A stretch of DNA of 64,000 bases from Sphaerimonospora thailandensis (GTDB lineage: Bacteria; Actinomycetota; Actinomycetes; Streptosporangiales; Streptosporangiaceae). Shown here one piece after another: positions 21,042 to 29,333 of this stretch (the first letter of the stretch is position 1; every line of letters starts with the position of its first letter). Made by a program: the position numbers and the translations under genes. The stretch is taken from the NCBI RefSeq assembly GCF_016863115.1, contig NZ_BOOG01000040.1, positions 1-64,000 of the forward strand, in the 5' to 3' direction. Under the pieces are notes generated by a model. The model was not told the origin of the DNA and did not search any database. It saw only the letters and a program-made list of their open reading frames with translations.

Positions 21042-21596
21042 TCATTCGGGTTCCACTCGCATGGCGGCCTCCTCGGCGCTGTAGCCCCCCGCGTCGGGGC
21101 CGACCTCCATGGCCGCCTCGTCCGGCTCGGCGTCGCCGTGGGCGCCCTCGTCCGGAGCGACGAGACGGCCGGCGGGGCGTGGGGTGTCCCAGACGGCGCC
21201 GGACGGCTCCTGCGGCTGTGCCTGCCACCCGGGGGCCACCCCGCTGTCCTGCTCGTAGTCGGTGTCCAGGTCGGAGCCGACGCCGAGCCCGCCGTCCTCG
21301 GTGATCGCGCGCCCGGTCCGCGGCCGCTCCTGGTGGACGGTGGGCGGCCCGCCCGTGCCGTAGACCGGCTGCTCCTCGGGCAGCTCCCTGCTCAACCGGC
21401 TGTCCAGGGGCTCGCCCTGGATCGCCTCGTCGATCGTGGTGCCGTAGTCGTCCACCGCTGTCGGTTGATCCGCCGGCAGCGGCGCCTCCTGGGGGTCGAC
21501 CGCCCACTGCTGCTGCGGGGTCCCGTCTTGAAGATCGGGAATGCCCTCGTCCTCGAACCGCGAATGCGGATCGTGTTCCGGCGTGTGCTGACTCAC
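21042..21596 (-). CDS. Acidic hypothetical protein, DUF5709-like
   Basis: A 184-aa acidic protein. The central block YGTTIDEAIQGEPLDSRLSRELPEE resembles the repeated xGTTxxExxxGExLDxRLxxExP pattern I associate with DUF5709 proteins of actinobacteria; the assignment is from memory and moderate. No membrane segment or catalytic motif is visible. The GTG at 21596 has AAGGAGGGGG upstream, which is better than an upstream in-frame start at 21659. It is followed at 13 bp by a second acidic protein gene. Function unknown. Confidence 0.65.
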   Translation of the reverse strand: MSQHTPEHDPHSRFEDEGIPDLQDGTPQQQWAVDPQEAPLPADQPTAVDDYGTTIDEAIQGEPLDSRLSRELPEEQPVYGTGGPPTVHQERPRTGRAITEDGGLGVGSDLDTDYEQDSGVAPGWQAQPQEPSGAVWDTPRPAGRLVAPDEGAHGDAEPDEAAMEVGPDAGGYSAEEAAMRVEPE

Positions 21597-21682
21597 CGCG
21601 TCCCCCTCCTTAGCTCGCGGCCATCCACGCCCCCTTACCCGCAATCCGGGGCGGCCCACGTTGGAGGCGGCATATCCGCGTG

Positions 21683-22732
21683 CTACAGGCGGTGAGCCGG
21701 GTTGCGGCGCAGGAGCAGCATGGCGGCGTCGTCCGGCACGGGACCGCCCACGTGGCGCAGCAGATCGGCGCGCAACTCGTCCAGCGCGGCCTGGGGATCG
21801 GGCGCCCGCAGCAGGCGCGCGCGTTCCTCGAGCGGATAGAAGGTCCCCTGCCTGTCCCGGGCCTCGACGACGCCGTCGGTGTAGAAGAGGATCTGGTCGC
21901 CGTCCTCGAAGGGGATGCCGTACGGCTTGGGCCGTGGCGAGCCGAGCTCGGCGAGCCCGAGCGGAGCGGCCTCCTCGGGCGGCTCGGCCAGCCGGATGCC
22001 GCCGTCCCGGCTCAGGACGAACGGGGCGGGATGACCGCAGTTGAGCAGTGAGATCTCGTGGTCGTGCACCTCAGCCAGGATCGCCGTGACGAACTTCTCC
22101 CCGCTCAGATGGCGGGCGAGGCTGGCCTCCAGCCGCTCGGCGACGCCGAGCAGCTCGGCCTGGTCGTAGGCGGCCTCGCGGAACGCTCCAAGCACCCACG
22201 CCGCGGTCTCCACGGCCTCCAGGCCCTTGCCCTGTACGTCACCGATCAGGAGCCGCACCCCCTCGGGTGTGATGACCACCTCGTACAGGTCGCCGCCGAT
22301 CTGCGCCTCCGCCGCGGCCGAGGTGTAGGACAGCGCGACCCGCACGTCTCCGGCCCCGCGTGGGACGGGCCGCAGGAGCACGCGCTGGGCCGCCTCGGCG
22401 ACGAGGCGTACGTTGGCCAGTTCGCGTTCCCGCCTGGTCCGCAGCCGGCTGGCCAGCATGCTGGCCGCGGTGACCCCGACGATCGAGGCCATCGTGAGCG
22501 TGTTCTGCGGTCTGCCCAGCAGATGGTCGTACGCGGCCAGGGGAACGTAGAGCGCGAGTGAGAGTCCGCCCACCACCGCGGTACGGCGTACGCCGCCCGA
22601 GACCGAGGCGAAGGCCGGCCCCAGGGTGAGCAGCGGCAGGAAGATCAGGGTGGGTCCGACCAGCAGGTCGACCGCGACCACGGCGGCCATCGCGATGAAC
22701 GGCAGCGCGCGGAGGATTCGCTGCGATTTCAT
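21683..22732 (-). CDS. PP2C-type serine phosphatase (SpoIIE/RsbU family) with N-terminal membrane region
   Basis: About 349 aa. The first ~100 residues contain three to four hydrophobic segments that anchor the protein. The rest is a SpoIIE/PP2C phosphatase domain with metal-binding motifs AQIGGDLYEVV, LIGDVQGKG, LLNCGHPAPFVL, LFYTDGVVEARD and a final DDAAMLLLRR. RsbU-type phosphatases dephosphorylate STAS antagonists and so release sigma factors; the STAS and RsbW genes at 30.9, 34.5 and 35.0 kb are candidate partners (inference). The ATG at 22732 has GGAG close by; the frame is open to 22834 and an earlier start is possible. Confidence 0.88.
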   Translation of the reverse strand: MKSQRILRALPFIAMAAVVAVDLLVGPTLIFLPLLTLGPAFASVSGGVRRTAVVGGLSLALYVPLAAYDHLLGRPQNTLTMASIVGVTAASMLASRLRTRRERELANVRLVAEAAQRVLLRPVPRGAGDVRVALSYTSAAAEAQIGGDLYEVVITPEGVRLLIGDVQGKGLEAVETAAWVLGAFREAAYDQAELLGVAERLEASLARHLSGEKFVTAILAEVHDHEISLLNCGHPAPFVLSRDGGIRLAEPPEEAAPLGLAELGSPRPKPYGIPFEDGDQILFYTDGVVEARDRQGTFYPLEERARLLRAPDPQAALDELRADLLRHVGGPVPDDAAMLLLRRNPAHRL

Positions 22733-22956
22733 GGACACTCCATTGCCGACCTCGGTCAGTTCGTGGAACATTCCATGGCGGTTTGGTGCAACTCCTTCCC
22801 CAGCCGGCACATCAGGTGCCGCCTCCTCTGCCATCCGCGATTATGCGCTTCCCAGCGCAGCACATGGCGGTTTATCAGGAAACTCTCAGGGAGATCGGAG
22901 ATGGGACTCCAGGTGGGTGATCGTACGGCTATTGCCGGAAAAATCCGCGTAAGCAA

Positions 22957-23955
22957 TTATTTTGACGTGTCCGAATCGCCATTATTCGCAGGGTTTTGGC
23001 GGTCGCCGCGGACGTTCTCGTCCCAGTGGGCGGGGCGTTCGAGCGTGGCGGGCAGACGGGTGGCGGCGTCGCCGTTGGCCGCGTTCACCTGCGACTGGGT
23101 GAGGAAGATGCTGCCGGTGAGGTCGGCGCCGCGGAGATCGGCCCCTCTCAGGTCGGCCCCGATGAGGTCGGCCACCCGCAGGTCGGCGCCCTTCAGGTCG
23201 GCCCCGATGAGATAGGCCCCTCTCAGGTTGGCGGCGGTCAGATCCGCGCCCCTGAGATCCGCTCCGATGAGATCGGCGCCCCTGAGCTCCTTCTTCCGTG
23301 CCCGCCCCGCCCCGGCCTTCTTGCCTCCGACGTTCTTGCCTCCGGCGTTCTTGCGGCCGCGCGGCGCCTCGGCCTTCAGCCCGGGTACGGCAGCGGCCCG
23401 GGTGAGCTCACTCGCGCGCAGCAGCAGCACGTTGACCTCGCTCCGATGCGCCGCCACGTCCAGCTTCATCAGCGTGTCGGGGTTGTCGAGCGTGCGGCGT
23501 TCCGTCTGTTCCAGTGCCCGCCGCAGATCGCCGTGGATCGGGCGGGCGGCCGGAAGGGTCAGCGCCTCGTTCAGGTACCAGAGCAGCTCGTGAAGCTGCC
23601 GCATGATCGGGAAAACCTCGAACATCCGCTTCGCGGACACCGGGTCCTCCCGCCAGTCCCGGCCGCCGAAGGTGACCCGCGAGACCTTCTGCCCGGCGCC
23701 GAAGCAGTCGAAGGTGACACAGCCCGGAAAGCCGCGCTGCCTGAGATCCCGATGGATGCCACAGCGGAAGTCCGCCCGCAGGTTGGGACAGGGCTGCCCG
23801 CCGGGCTTGTCGATCGCGAAGTCCGCCGAGGCGGAGAAGGGCAGCGCGACGCAGCACAGCCCGAAGCAGTTCGCGCAGTCAGCGTGCAGCTCGGGCTGCC
23901 CGTGCTGCCCGTGCTGCTCAGACTGCCCGTACTGCTCGGGCTTCTCGGGCGACAT
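22957..23955 (-). CDS. Pentapeptide-repeat protein with Cys-rich N-terminal domain
   Basis: A 332-aa protein. Residues about 25-90 carry many cysteines ([34 protein letters not shown]), suggesting a metal-binding or iron-sulfur module. A helical middle part and a Lys/Arg/Gly-rich linker follow. The C-terminal part has roughly a dozen pentapeptide repeats of the A(D/N)LxG form (for example [14 protein letters not shown]), which fold as a right-handed quadrilateral beta-helix. Pure pentapeptide proteins can mimic DNA and protect gyrase; the combination with a Cys cluster is known in actinobacteria but has no fixed function. It is a single gene with the ATG at 23955. Confidence 0.85.
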   Translation of the reverse strand: MSPEKPEQYGQSEQHGQHGQPELHADCANCFGLCCVALPFSASADFAIDKPGGQPCPNLRADFRCGIHRDLRQRGFPGCVTFDCFGAGQKVSRVTFGGRDWREDPVSAKRMFEVFPIMRQLHELLWYLNEALTLPAARPIHGDLRRALEQTERRTLDNPDTLMKLDVAAHRSEVNVLLLRASELTRAAAVPGLKAEAPRGRKNAGGKNVGGKKAGAGRARKKELRGADLIGADLRGADLTAANLRGAYLIGADLKGADLRVADLIGADLRGADLRGADLTGSIFLTQSQVNAANGDAATRLPATLERPAHWDENVRGDRQNPANNGDSDTSK

Positions 23956-23978
23956 GCGGGAGTCTCCTCGTGGATCGT

Positions 23979-24005
23979 GAGCGCCGTCCTCGTGGTCCGG
24001 CGCTC
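23979..24005 (-). terminator. Hairpin terminator of the PadR/ABC operon
   Basis: A perfect 8-bp stem (GAGCGCCG and its complement) with an 11-nt loop, about 55 bp after the permease stop and just upstream of the pentapeptide gene on the same strand. Confidence 0.5.
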
Positions 24006-24059
24006 CCCCGAGGCTACGACGTCACGACCGGTGGCCTCACCCGTGTTTCCCGCGGACGC

Positions 24060-26372
24060 TCACTCCGTGCGCAGGCCCTCGGGGCGCATGAGCCGCAGCT
24101 GGACCGGCAGGCTCGCCAGCGTCACCAGGGCGACCACACCCGCCCCGGCGGAGACCGTCACCAGCAGGTTCGCCGGGCTGACGTGGAGCGGAAGGCCGAG
24201 CATCGCGAGCAGCGCCAGCCCCAGACCGGTGCCGATCAGGACCGCGGGCACGAGCCCGAGCGCGACCGGCACCGCCATCTGCCACAGCGTCGCCCGCGTC
24301 AGCATGCCGCGCCGGGCCCCGAAGGCGGTCAGCGCGGCCAGCAGGGCACGCCGCTCCCTGAGCTGGTCCAGCGTGGTCGCGAGCATGCTCGCTCCGATCA
24401 GCAGCAGGATCGCCACCGTGCCCACGAGGATCCCCCGCACAATCCCCGCGAACTTGTCGTCGACCTGGACCTCCTGGATGCCGTACACCTGCGTCAGCGG
24501 GCTGATCTCCGCCGCCGTGTTCCGTACCAGCTCCACGGCGTCCGGGTCGGACCGGTCGAGACCGAGGTAGAGCGACAGCCGCAGCGGCTTGGCCGCGAGG
24601 TCGGCAGCGGCCTCGGGGGTGGCCAGGACCGCCCCACGCCACACGCCTCCGTCCGGCGAGCGCCTGCCCTTCACCCGCGTGACCGTGGCCGGAATGGTCC
24701 AGGTCGCGTCCTCGACCGTGACCTGCTGTCCGGGACGCGGTGGCTCGGGGGCGTCGCTCGACTCCGGGTCGTGCTCGGTGATGAAGACGTCACCGGGACG
24801 GCATCGGGTGATCTCCGCCATCTCCCGCAGATCGGGGCAGGCGCCCATGATGAACGGCACGTCCTGGTCTGTGCCCGCGACGAGCCCGATGGATGTGGCG
24901 GTGCCCGTGACGGAGCGCACCCCGGGGGTCGCCGCGAATCGTGAGGTGATCTTCTTGGCCTCGGCGAACGTGGCTCCCTCACTGAGCACGACGTTCACCT
25001 GCGCCCGGTGAAGATCCGCGCCGGTGTCCTGGACCGAGACGGACTCCACGCCGGCGACCAGCGTCTGCAGCGCGATGGCCCCGGCGACGGCCACCGCGAC
25101 CCCGCTCACGAGCCGGGCGGAGGAGGCGCTGTCCAGCTGGATCCGGCGGACGGCGAGCTGCCACGACACGCCTCCGCCGCCGCCGATCCGCCGTACGACC
25201 GCCTCCACCAGCCACGGCAGCAGGGTCACCACGCCCACGAGCAGGAGGACCGCGCCGCCTCCCACCTGTACGCGGGCGAGCTGCCCGTCGGTGTCCGCCC
25301 TGCCGCCGAACAGCGGAGCGAGGAGGGCCAGCCCGGCGAACGGGAGCAGGAGCCGCCACCACAACCGTCGGCGGCCCTGCGCGCTCCTTCGGACCACGCC
25401 CAGAGGTTCCACGGCGATCTTGCGCAGCACGCCCAGGCTGACCGTGACGGCCAGCGCCGGTACGGCGCCGGCGATCGACACCGCCAGCGGAAGGCTCGGC
25501 CGGGCGTCCGCGGGGAACACGCTGATGTCCCACAGCGTGAACCGGCCGATCAGCTGCCGTCCGGCCAGGAAGAGCACGACTCCGACGGCCAGCCCCAGCA
25601 GCCCGCCCGCCAGGGCCTCCCCGGCGGCGTACCGCCGAGTCATCCGCCGGTCGGCGCCCATCAGCCGCAGCGCGGCGAGCCGGCGGTCGCGCGACTCGCC
25701 GCCGAAACGCACCGCCGCGGCAATGAAGATCACGACCGGTGTCAGCAGCACCACGAAGGCGACGATGACCAGCAGCATGAGCCGCGGGCTGAGGCCATCG
25801 CCCGGGGTCGGGTCCCCGAAGGCGTTCAGCCGCTGCACGCCGGACCAGCCCTCCAACCGGTCGCTGCCCGCGTAGAACGCGAACTCGCCAGGCCCGGACA
25901 GACCCTCGTCCTCGATCTGGCCGACGATCCGATAATCCAGCCGAGTCCGCAGCAGTTCACTCCCCGGTGCGGACAGCAGCGCGGCCAGCGCCGGGGAGAC
26001 CACCATCTCGCCCGGCCTCGGCAGCGCGGTCAGCCCCGGCGGCACCGGAGCGGCGGGGCCTTCCGGCTGGAGGAGCCGGCCCCGGATCCTGATGCCGTGG
26101 AACTGGGTGTCGACGAAGCCGAGCAGCAGCGTGTCGTCACCACGCCGCTCCAGGTGCTGGAGGTAATCGACACGGGCGCTCTCGCGGGCGTCCCGCGCCG
26201 ACAGGAGGTTCGGCACGGACGCCGCCAGGAGCAGGAACGCGACGCCGAGGCCAACGGCGGTCGCCGTCAGGGCCACCCGCGTCCACCCGGTGGCCCCGCC
26301 CCGGAACGCCAGTCGTACGCCGAACGCGAGTTGCCGCACCCAGCCCGCGCCACTCGCCGGGCCCCCGGTCAC
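24060..26372 (-). CDS. FtsX-like ABC transporter permease
   Basis: A 770-aa permease of the MacB/FtsX type. A transmembrane segment lies near 32-55, followed by an extracytoplasmic region. Three transmembrane helices with an FtsX domain lie at about 205-330. Further hydrophobic segments occur near 345-385 and 415-440, then a second extracytoplasmic region, and a C-terminal FtsX domain with three helices (about 640-760). Such permeases work with a separate ATPase in export of peptides or antibiotics or in mechanotransmission. Its start overlaps the ATPase stop by 4 bp. It is the last gene of a PadR-ATPase-permease operon; the substrate is unknown. Confidence 0.9.
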   Translation of the reverse strand: MTGGPASGAGWVRQLAFGVRLAFRGGATGWTRVALTATAVGLGVAFLLLAASVPNLLSARDARESARVDYLQHLERRGDDTLLLGFVDTQFHGIRIRGRLLQPEGPAAPVPPGLTALPRPGEMVVSPALAALLSAPGSELLRTRLDYRIVGQIEDEGLSGPGEFAFYAGSDRLEGWSGVQRLNAFGDPTPGDGLSPRLMLLVIVAFVVLLTPVVIFIAAAVRFGGESRDRRLAALRLMGADRRMTRRYAAGEALAGGLLGLAVGVVLFLAGRQLIGRFTLWDISVFPADARPSLPLAVSIAGAVPALAVTVSLGVLRKIAVEPLGVVRRSAQGRRRLWWRLLLPFAGLALLAPLFGGRADTDGQLARVQVGGGAVLLLVGVVTLLPWLVEAVVRRIGGGGGVSWQLAVRRIQLDSASSARLVSGVAVAVAGAIALQTLVAGVESVSVQDTGADLHRAQVNVVLSEGATFAEAKKITSRFAATPGVRSVTGTATSIGLVAGTDQDVPFIMGACPDLREMAEITRCRPGDVFITEHDPESSDAPEPPRPGQQVTVEDATWTIPATVTRVKGRRSPDGGVWRGAVLATPEAAADLAAKPLRLSLYLGLDRSDPDAVELVRNTAAEISPLTQVYGIQEVQVDDKFAGIVRGILVGTVAILLLIGASMLATTLDQLRERRALLAALTAFGARRGMLTRATLWQMAVPVALGLVPAVLIGTGLGLALLAMLGLPLHVSPANLLVTVSAGAGVVALVTLASLPVQLRLMRPEGLRTE

Positions 26373-27058
26373 TGGACCATCCCCGCGCTCGTACGGATCC
26401 TGCCGTCCCGCATGACGACCTCCCGGTGGGAGTAGGCGGCGACGGCCGGCTCATGGGTCACCAGCACGACCGCCGTTCCCGACTGCTCGACGCATTCGGT
26501 GAGCAGCCGCATCACCAGCTCGCCGTTGAGCGAGTCGAGCGCGCCGGTCGGCTCGTCGGCGAACACCACGGCCGGATCGGTGACCAGCGCCCTGGCGACC
26601 GCGACCCGCTGGCCCTGCCCGCCGGACACCTGCCCGGGCCGCTTGCCCGCGACATCGGCGACGTCGAGCCGGTCCAGCCAGTGCGCGGCCCGCCGCTCGG
26701 CCTCCCCGCGGCGCACACCCTCCATCCGCAGCGGCAGCGCGACGTTCTCCAGGCAGGTGAGCTCCGGCACGAGCTGCCCGAACTGGAAGACGAAGCCGAA
26801 CTCCCTCCGCCGCAGGGCGCTGCGTTCGGCGTCGGACGCGGTGATCAGATTCCGATCGCGATACCGCAGTTCCCCGGCGTCCGGACGCACGATGCCCGCC
26901 AGGCAGTGCATCAGCGTCGACTTGCCCGATCCCGACGGTCCCATGACGGCCACGATCTCGCCCGCCCGCACGTCCATGCTCACTCCGTCGAGCGCCGGGG
27001 TCGGACCGTACGTCTTGTGGAGGTCGCGGGCCGACAGCAGCGGAGCCTCGCCCGTCAT
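26369..27058 (-). CDS. ABC transporter ATP-binding protein (MacB/LolD type)
   Basis: A 229-aa ATPase with Walker A GPSGSGKST (about 40-48), Q loop FVFQFGQLVPELT, signature VSGGQGQRVAVARAL, Walker B VVFADEPTGALD and switch His in VLVTHEP. It powers the FtsX-like permease encoded immediately downstream (4-bp overlap). The ATG at 27058 overlaps the PadR stop (ATGA), so the three genes are translationally coupled. The arrangement copies LmrR/BceR-like export units controlled by a PadR repressor. Confidence 0.95.
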   Translation of the reverse strand: MTGEAPLLSARDLHKTYGPTPALDGVSMDVRAGEIVAVMGPSGSGKSTLMHCLAGIVRPDAGELRYRDRNLITASDAERSALRRREFGFVFQFGQLVPELTCLENVALPLRMEGVRRGEAERRAAHWLDRLDVADVAGKRPGQVSGGQGQRVAVARALVTDPAVVFADEPTGALDSLNGELVMRLLTECVEQSGTAVVLVTHEPAVAAYSHREVVMRDGRIRTSAGMVQ

Positions 27059-27579
27059 GAGCGGACCTTCTCGGCGAGCCGGTCCAGCCGGGCGCTGGTC
27101 AGCTCCAGCCAGCGCAGGTCGGCCTCGAGGTGGAAGATGGCGTGGTCGCAGATCAGCGCGTCGGCCAGGTCTCCGCGCGTCTTGCGCCGGGTCAGCTCCC
27201 GCATCAGGTCGAGGTGGGCCGCCCGCTGGACGTCGAGGATCGCCGCGGCGTCCCTGCCGGTCAGCAGCGCGAGCACCACCTTGGTGTAGAGGGTGCTGTT
27301 CAGGTAGGCCTCGGGGCGTTCCGGCTGGGACAGCCATTTCGCCACGTCGCTGACGCCGGAGGCCGTGATCGCGTACCGCTTGCGCTCGGGCCCGCCCCCG
27401 TGCTCGACCGCGTCGACCTCGACCAGCCCGTTCTTCAGCAGCCGCGCCAGCGTGGCGTAGACCTGGCCGTAGTGGAGCGGGCGATCCTGGCCGAACTGGG
27501 CGTCGAACTCCTGCTTGAGGTCGTACCCGTGCCGGGGACCCCGCTCCAGCAGCCCCAGCAACGTGTGGGAAAGTGACAT
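27055..27579 (-). CDS. PadR-family transcriptional regulator
   Basis: A 174-aa repressor. The N-terminal winged helix has the PadR signature HTLLGLLERGPRHGYDLKQEF and LHYGQVYATLARLLKNGLVE. The C-terminal half is the helical dimerisation domain. I chose the ATG at 27579 (MSLSHTLL), since an in-frame start at 27594 falls inside the palindromic operator. It is the first gene of the operon with the ABC transporter and very likely represses it through the perfect palindrome 8 bp upstream of its start; the inducer is probably the exported compound (family knowledge). Confidence 0.93.
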   Translation of the reverse strand: MSLSHTLLGLLERGPRHGYDLKQEFDAQFGQDRPLHYGQVYATLARLLKNGLVEVDAVEHGGGPERKRYAITASGVSDVAKWLSQPERPEAYLNSTLYTKVVLALLTGRDAAAILDVQRAAHLDLMRELTRRKTRGDLADALICDHAIFHLEADLRWLELTSARLDRLAEKVRS

Positions 27580-27586
27580 GGCGCGA

Positions 27587-27631
27587 CTATACACCCCAGC
27601 TATACATGTTGTTTATAGCTGGGGTGTATAG
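27587..27631. promoter_or_regulatory. Perfect palindromic operator upstream of padR
   Basis: Two 18-bp arms, CTATACACCCCAGCTATA (27587-27604) and its exact reverse complement (27614-27631), are separated by 9 nt (catgttgtt). On the minus strand the centre gives TATAAA, a good -10 element. PadR proteins bind inverted repeats over their own promoters, so this is the likely autoregulatory site. No other 18-bp perfect palindrome of this kind was noticed in the window. Confidence 0.85.
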
Positions 27632-27727
27632 CAGATGAAGTGCGGCAACAAGACAGATCAGCGGCCGGGGCTCGGGGACCTCCCACGCGGCGGACCCGCC
27701 ACCGGGTTCCCTCTACCCGGGCTCCTT

Positions 27728-27919
27728 TTACCCGGGTTCTGGTTCTCCGGGATCGCTCGTGCCGGGCCGCCTGGGCTCGCGCCCCGCGTGCTTGAGTGCG
27801 AGGCGCAGGCCGTACTCGATCTGGGCGTTGATGCTGCGCAGATCGTCGGCCGCCCACCTGGCCACCGCCTCGTAGACGGCCGGATCAAGCCGGAGCAGGA
27901 GCTTCTTCCGTTCAACCAT
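27728..27919 (-). CDS. Small ribbon-helix-helix (Arc-like) protein
   Basis: A 63-aa basic protein. The order is a beta-strand (KKLLLRLD), a helix (AVYEAVARWAADDLRS) and a second helix (NAQIEYGLRLALKHAG), the Arc/MetJ fold of dimeric DNA-binding proteins. The C-terminal tail is Pro/Glu-rich. It starts 2 bp after the SPFH gene stop, so the two genes are translationally coupled. I infer that it represses the SPFH operon through the phased TATC repeats upstream. An antitoxin-like role is an alternative, but no toxin gene is adjacent. Confidence 0.8.
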   Translation of the reverse strand: MVERKKLLLRLDPAVYEAVARWAADDLRSINAQIEYGLRLALKHAGREPRRPGTSDPGEPEPG

Positions 27920-27921
27920 GG

Positions 27922-28818
27922 TCAGGCGTAGAGGCTGCCGGCATTGACCACCGGCTGGGTCGCTCGGTCGCCGCAGAGGACGACCAGGAGGTTGGACACC
28001 ATCTGGGCCTTGCGCTCCTCATCGAGTTCGACCACTCCCTGTTCGGACAGGCGGTCCAGGGCGAGCCCCACCATACCGACCGCGCCCTCGACGATGCGGG
28101 TACGCGCGGCGACGACCTGGGCCGCCTGCTGACGGACCAGCATGGCCTGGGCGATCTCGGGGGCGTAGGCCAGGTGGGTGATCCGCGCCTCCATGACCTC
28201 GACGCCGGCCAGGTCGGTGCGCTCGCGCAACTCGGCGGTGAGCTCCCCGGCCACCTCGGCGCCGTCGCGCAGGCTGGTGCGGCCCTCCTCGTGCGCGTCG
28301 TACGGATGACTCGTGGCCAGGTGTCGTACGGCCGCCTCGGACTGAATGGCCACGTACTCCTCGTAGTCGTCCACGGAGAACGCGGCCCGCGCGGTGTCGA
28401 CGACCTTGTAGACCACGACCGCGGCGATCTCCACCGGGTTGCCGTCGGCGTCGTTGACCTTGAGCTTGGCCGTTTCGAAGTTCCGCACCCGCAGCGTGAC
28501 CCGCTGCTTCGTGGTGAGCGGGAGCACCCATTGGAAGCCGGCGGCGCTCAGCGAGCCGACGTACCGGCCCAGGAACTGCACGACCTTGGCCTCGTTCGGG
28601 TTGATCACGGTGAAGCCCGTCGCCACGATCGCGGCGAACACCGCCCACACGATCGTCAGCGCGATCAGCGGCCCGACGCCCTCCGGCAGCCCCTCCTCGA
28701 ACGGCATCGGGTCCGCCCCCGACAGCGTGCTCTGCCAGGCGGCGGCCAGCGCACCGGCCAGCACCAGCAGGACCAGCAGCACGGCGAAGCCGTTCAGCCG
28801 GAACACCTTCCGTTCCAT
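27922..28818 (-). CDS. SPFH/band-7 (slipin-like) membrane protein
   Basis: A 298-aa protein. Two N-terminal hydrophobic segments (about 9-30 and 50-75) are followed by an SPFH/Band-7 domain beginning [20 protein letters not shown] and continuing through the RVRNFET and VVVYKVVDT strands to a helical tail with [13 protein letters not shown] proteins form oligomeric scaffolds on the membrane and act in membrane stress, protease control or lipid microdomains. The ATG at 28818 has GGGGAGAGG directly upstream; the frame is open to 28869. It is co-transcribed with the ribbon-helix-helix gene. Confidence 0.9.
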   Translation of the reverse strand: MERKVFRLNGFAVLLVLLVLAGALAAAWQSTLSGADPMPFEEGLPEGVGPLIALTIVWAVFAAIVATGFTVINPNEAKVVQFLGRYVGSLSAAGFQWVLPLTTKQRVTLRVRNFETAKLKVNDADGNPVEIAAVVVYKVVDTARAAFSVDDYEEYVAIQSEAAVRHLATSHPYDAHEEGRTSLRDGAEVAGELTAELRERTDLAGVEVMEARITHLAYAPEIAQAMLVRQQAAQVVAARTRIVEGAVGMVGLALDRLSEQGVVELDEERKAQMVSNLLVVLCGDRATQPVVNAGSLYA

Positions 28819-28828
28819 CGCCTCTCCC

Positions 28829-28877
28829 CTATCGTCGGCTATCGAAGTGATATCACCAAGATAGCGCAAAGCTATCT
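28829..28877 (-). promoter_or_regulatory. Phased TATC repeat cluster (candidate operator) before the SPFH gene
   Basis: CTATC occurs at 28829-28833 and 28839-28843, ATATC inside the palindrome GTGATATCAC at 28847-28856, and an inverted pair AGATAGC / GCTATCT at 28859-28865 and 28871-28877. Successive TATC cores are 10-11 bp apart, one helical turn. On the minus strand TTGTCG and TATCTT, 16 nt apart, could be the -35 and -10, so bound protein would block the promoter. The coupled ribbon-helix-helix protein is the natural candidate binder (inference). Confidence 0.6.
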
Positions 28878-28946
28878 GACGACAAGAGTGACATTTGCTC
28901 AGCTGTCAGCGTCGGCGTTCCCACACCGGAACTTCCTGGTTCCGTC

Positions 28947-29063
28947 GTGGACACGGTGATCGACCTGCTGTCCCGCCTGGCCGTGCAGCGGCACGGCGCG
29001 ACCGCCGTCCTACGTGCCCTCAGCCGCGCCGAGCGCGCCCCGGCCACCATCGCCGCCATCTGA
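28947..29063 (+). CDS. Very small open frame, doubtful gene
   Basis: A 38-codon GTG-started frame with high GC3, encoding a helical Ala/Arg/Leu-rich peptide. There is no clear ribosome binding site and no recognisable homology. It may be a remnant or a chance frame. Confidence 0.2.
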   Translation: MDTVIDLLSRLAVQRHGATAVLRALSRAERAPATIAAI

Positions 29064-29129
29064 GTCGCTGACCTCGGGCGCGGGCGCGGCCGGATAAGCG
29101 GGCGCGTTCTGTCGGTCGCACCCGGCAGA

Positions 29130-29321
29130 ATGGGCGTCATCGTGACCACCGACACACTCCCGCGTCCGCTGCCGGTCGACCTCGTCGACGGGCCCACCGG
29201 CCTGCTCTACCTCGTCCCGCACGCACCGCTCACCGCCGCCGACTGCGCGGCCCTGTCCGCGCTCCTCGCGGCCCGAGCCGCCGCGGCCCACATCCCCGCC
29301 GACGACCAGCCCCAACAGTGA
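29130..29321 (+). CDS. Small hypothetical protein
   Basis: A 63-aa protein with strong G/C third-position bias, which supports real coding. The sequence is PRPLPVDLVDGPTGLLYLVPH followed by an Ala-rich helix and a polar tail; no domain is recognised. The start is either the ATG at 29130 or the GTG at 29142; neither has a strong ribosome binding site. It converges with the 394-aa gene at 29334 with only 12 bp between the stops. Confidence 0.45.
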   Translation: MGVIVTTDTLPRPLPVDLVDGPTGLLYLVPHAPLTAADCAALSALLAARAAAAHIPADDQPQQ

Positions 29322-29333
29322 ACGGCAGCCAGG

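Noticed and set aside
22996-24570. Long plus-strand open frame across the pentapeptide and permease genes
   Set aside because: It spans two certain minus-strand genes and their terminator; its sequence is a shadow with VGADEIG-like repeats derived from the pentapeptide codons.
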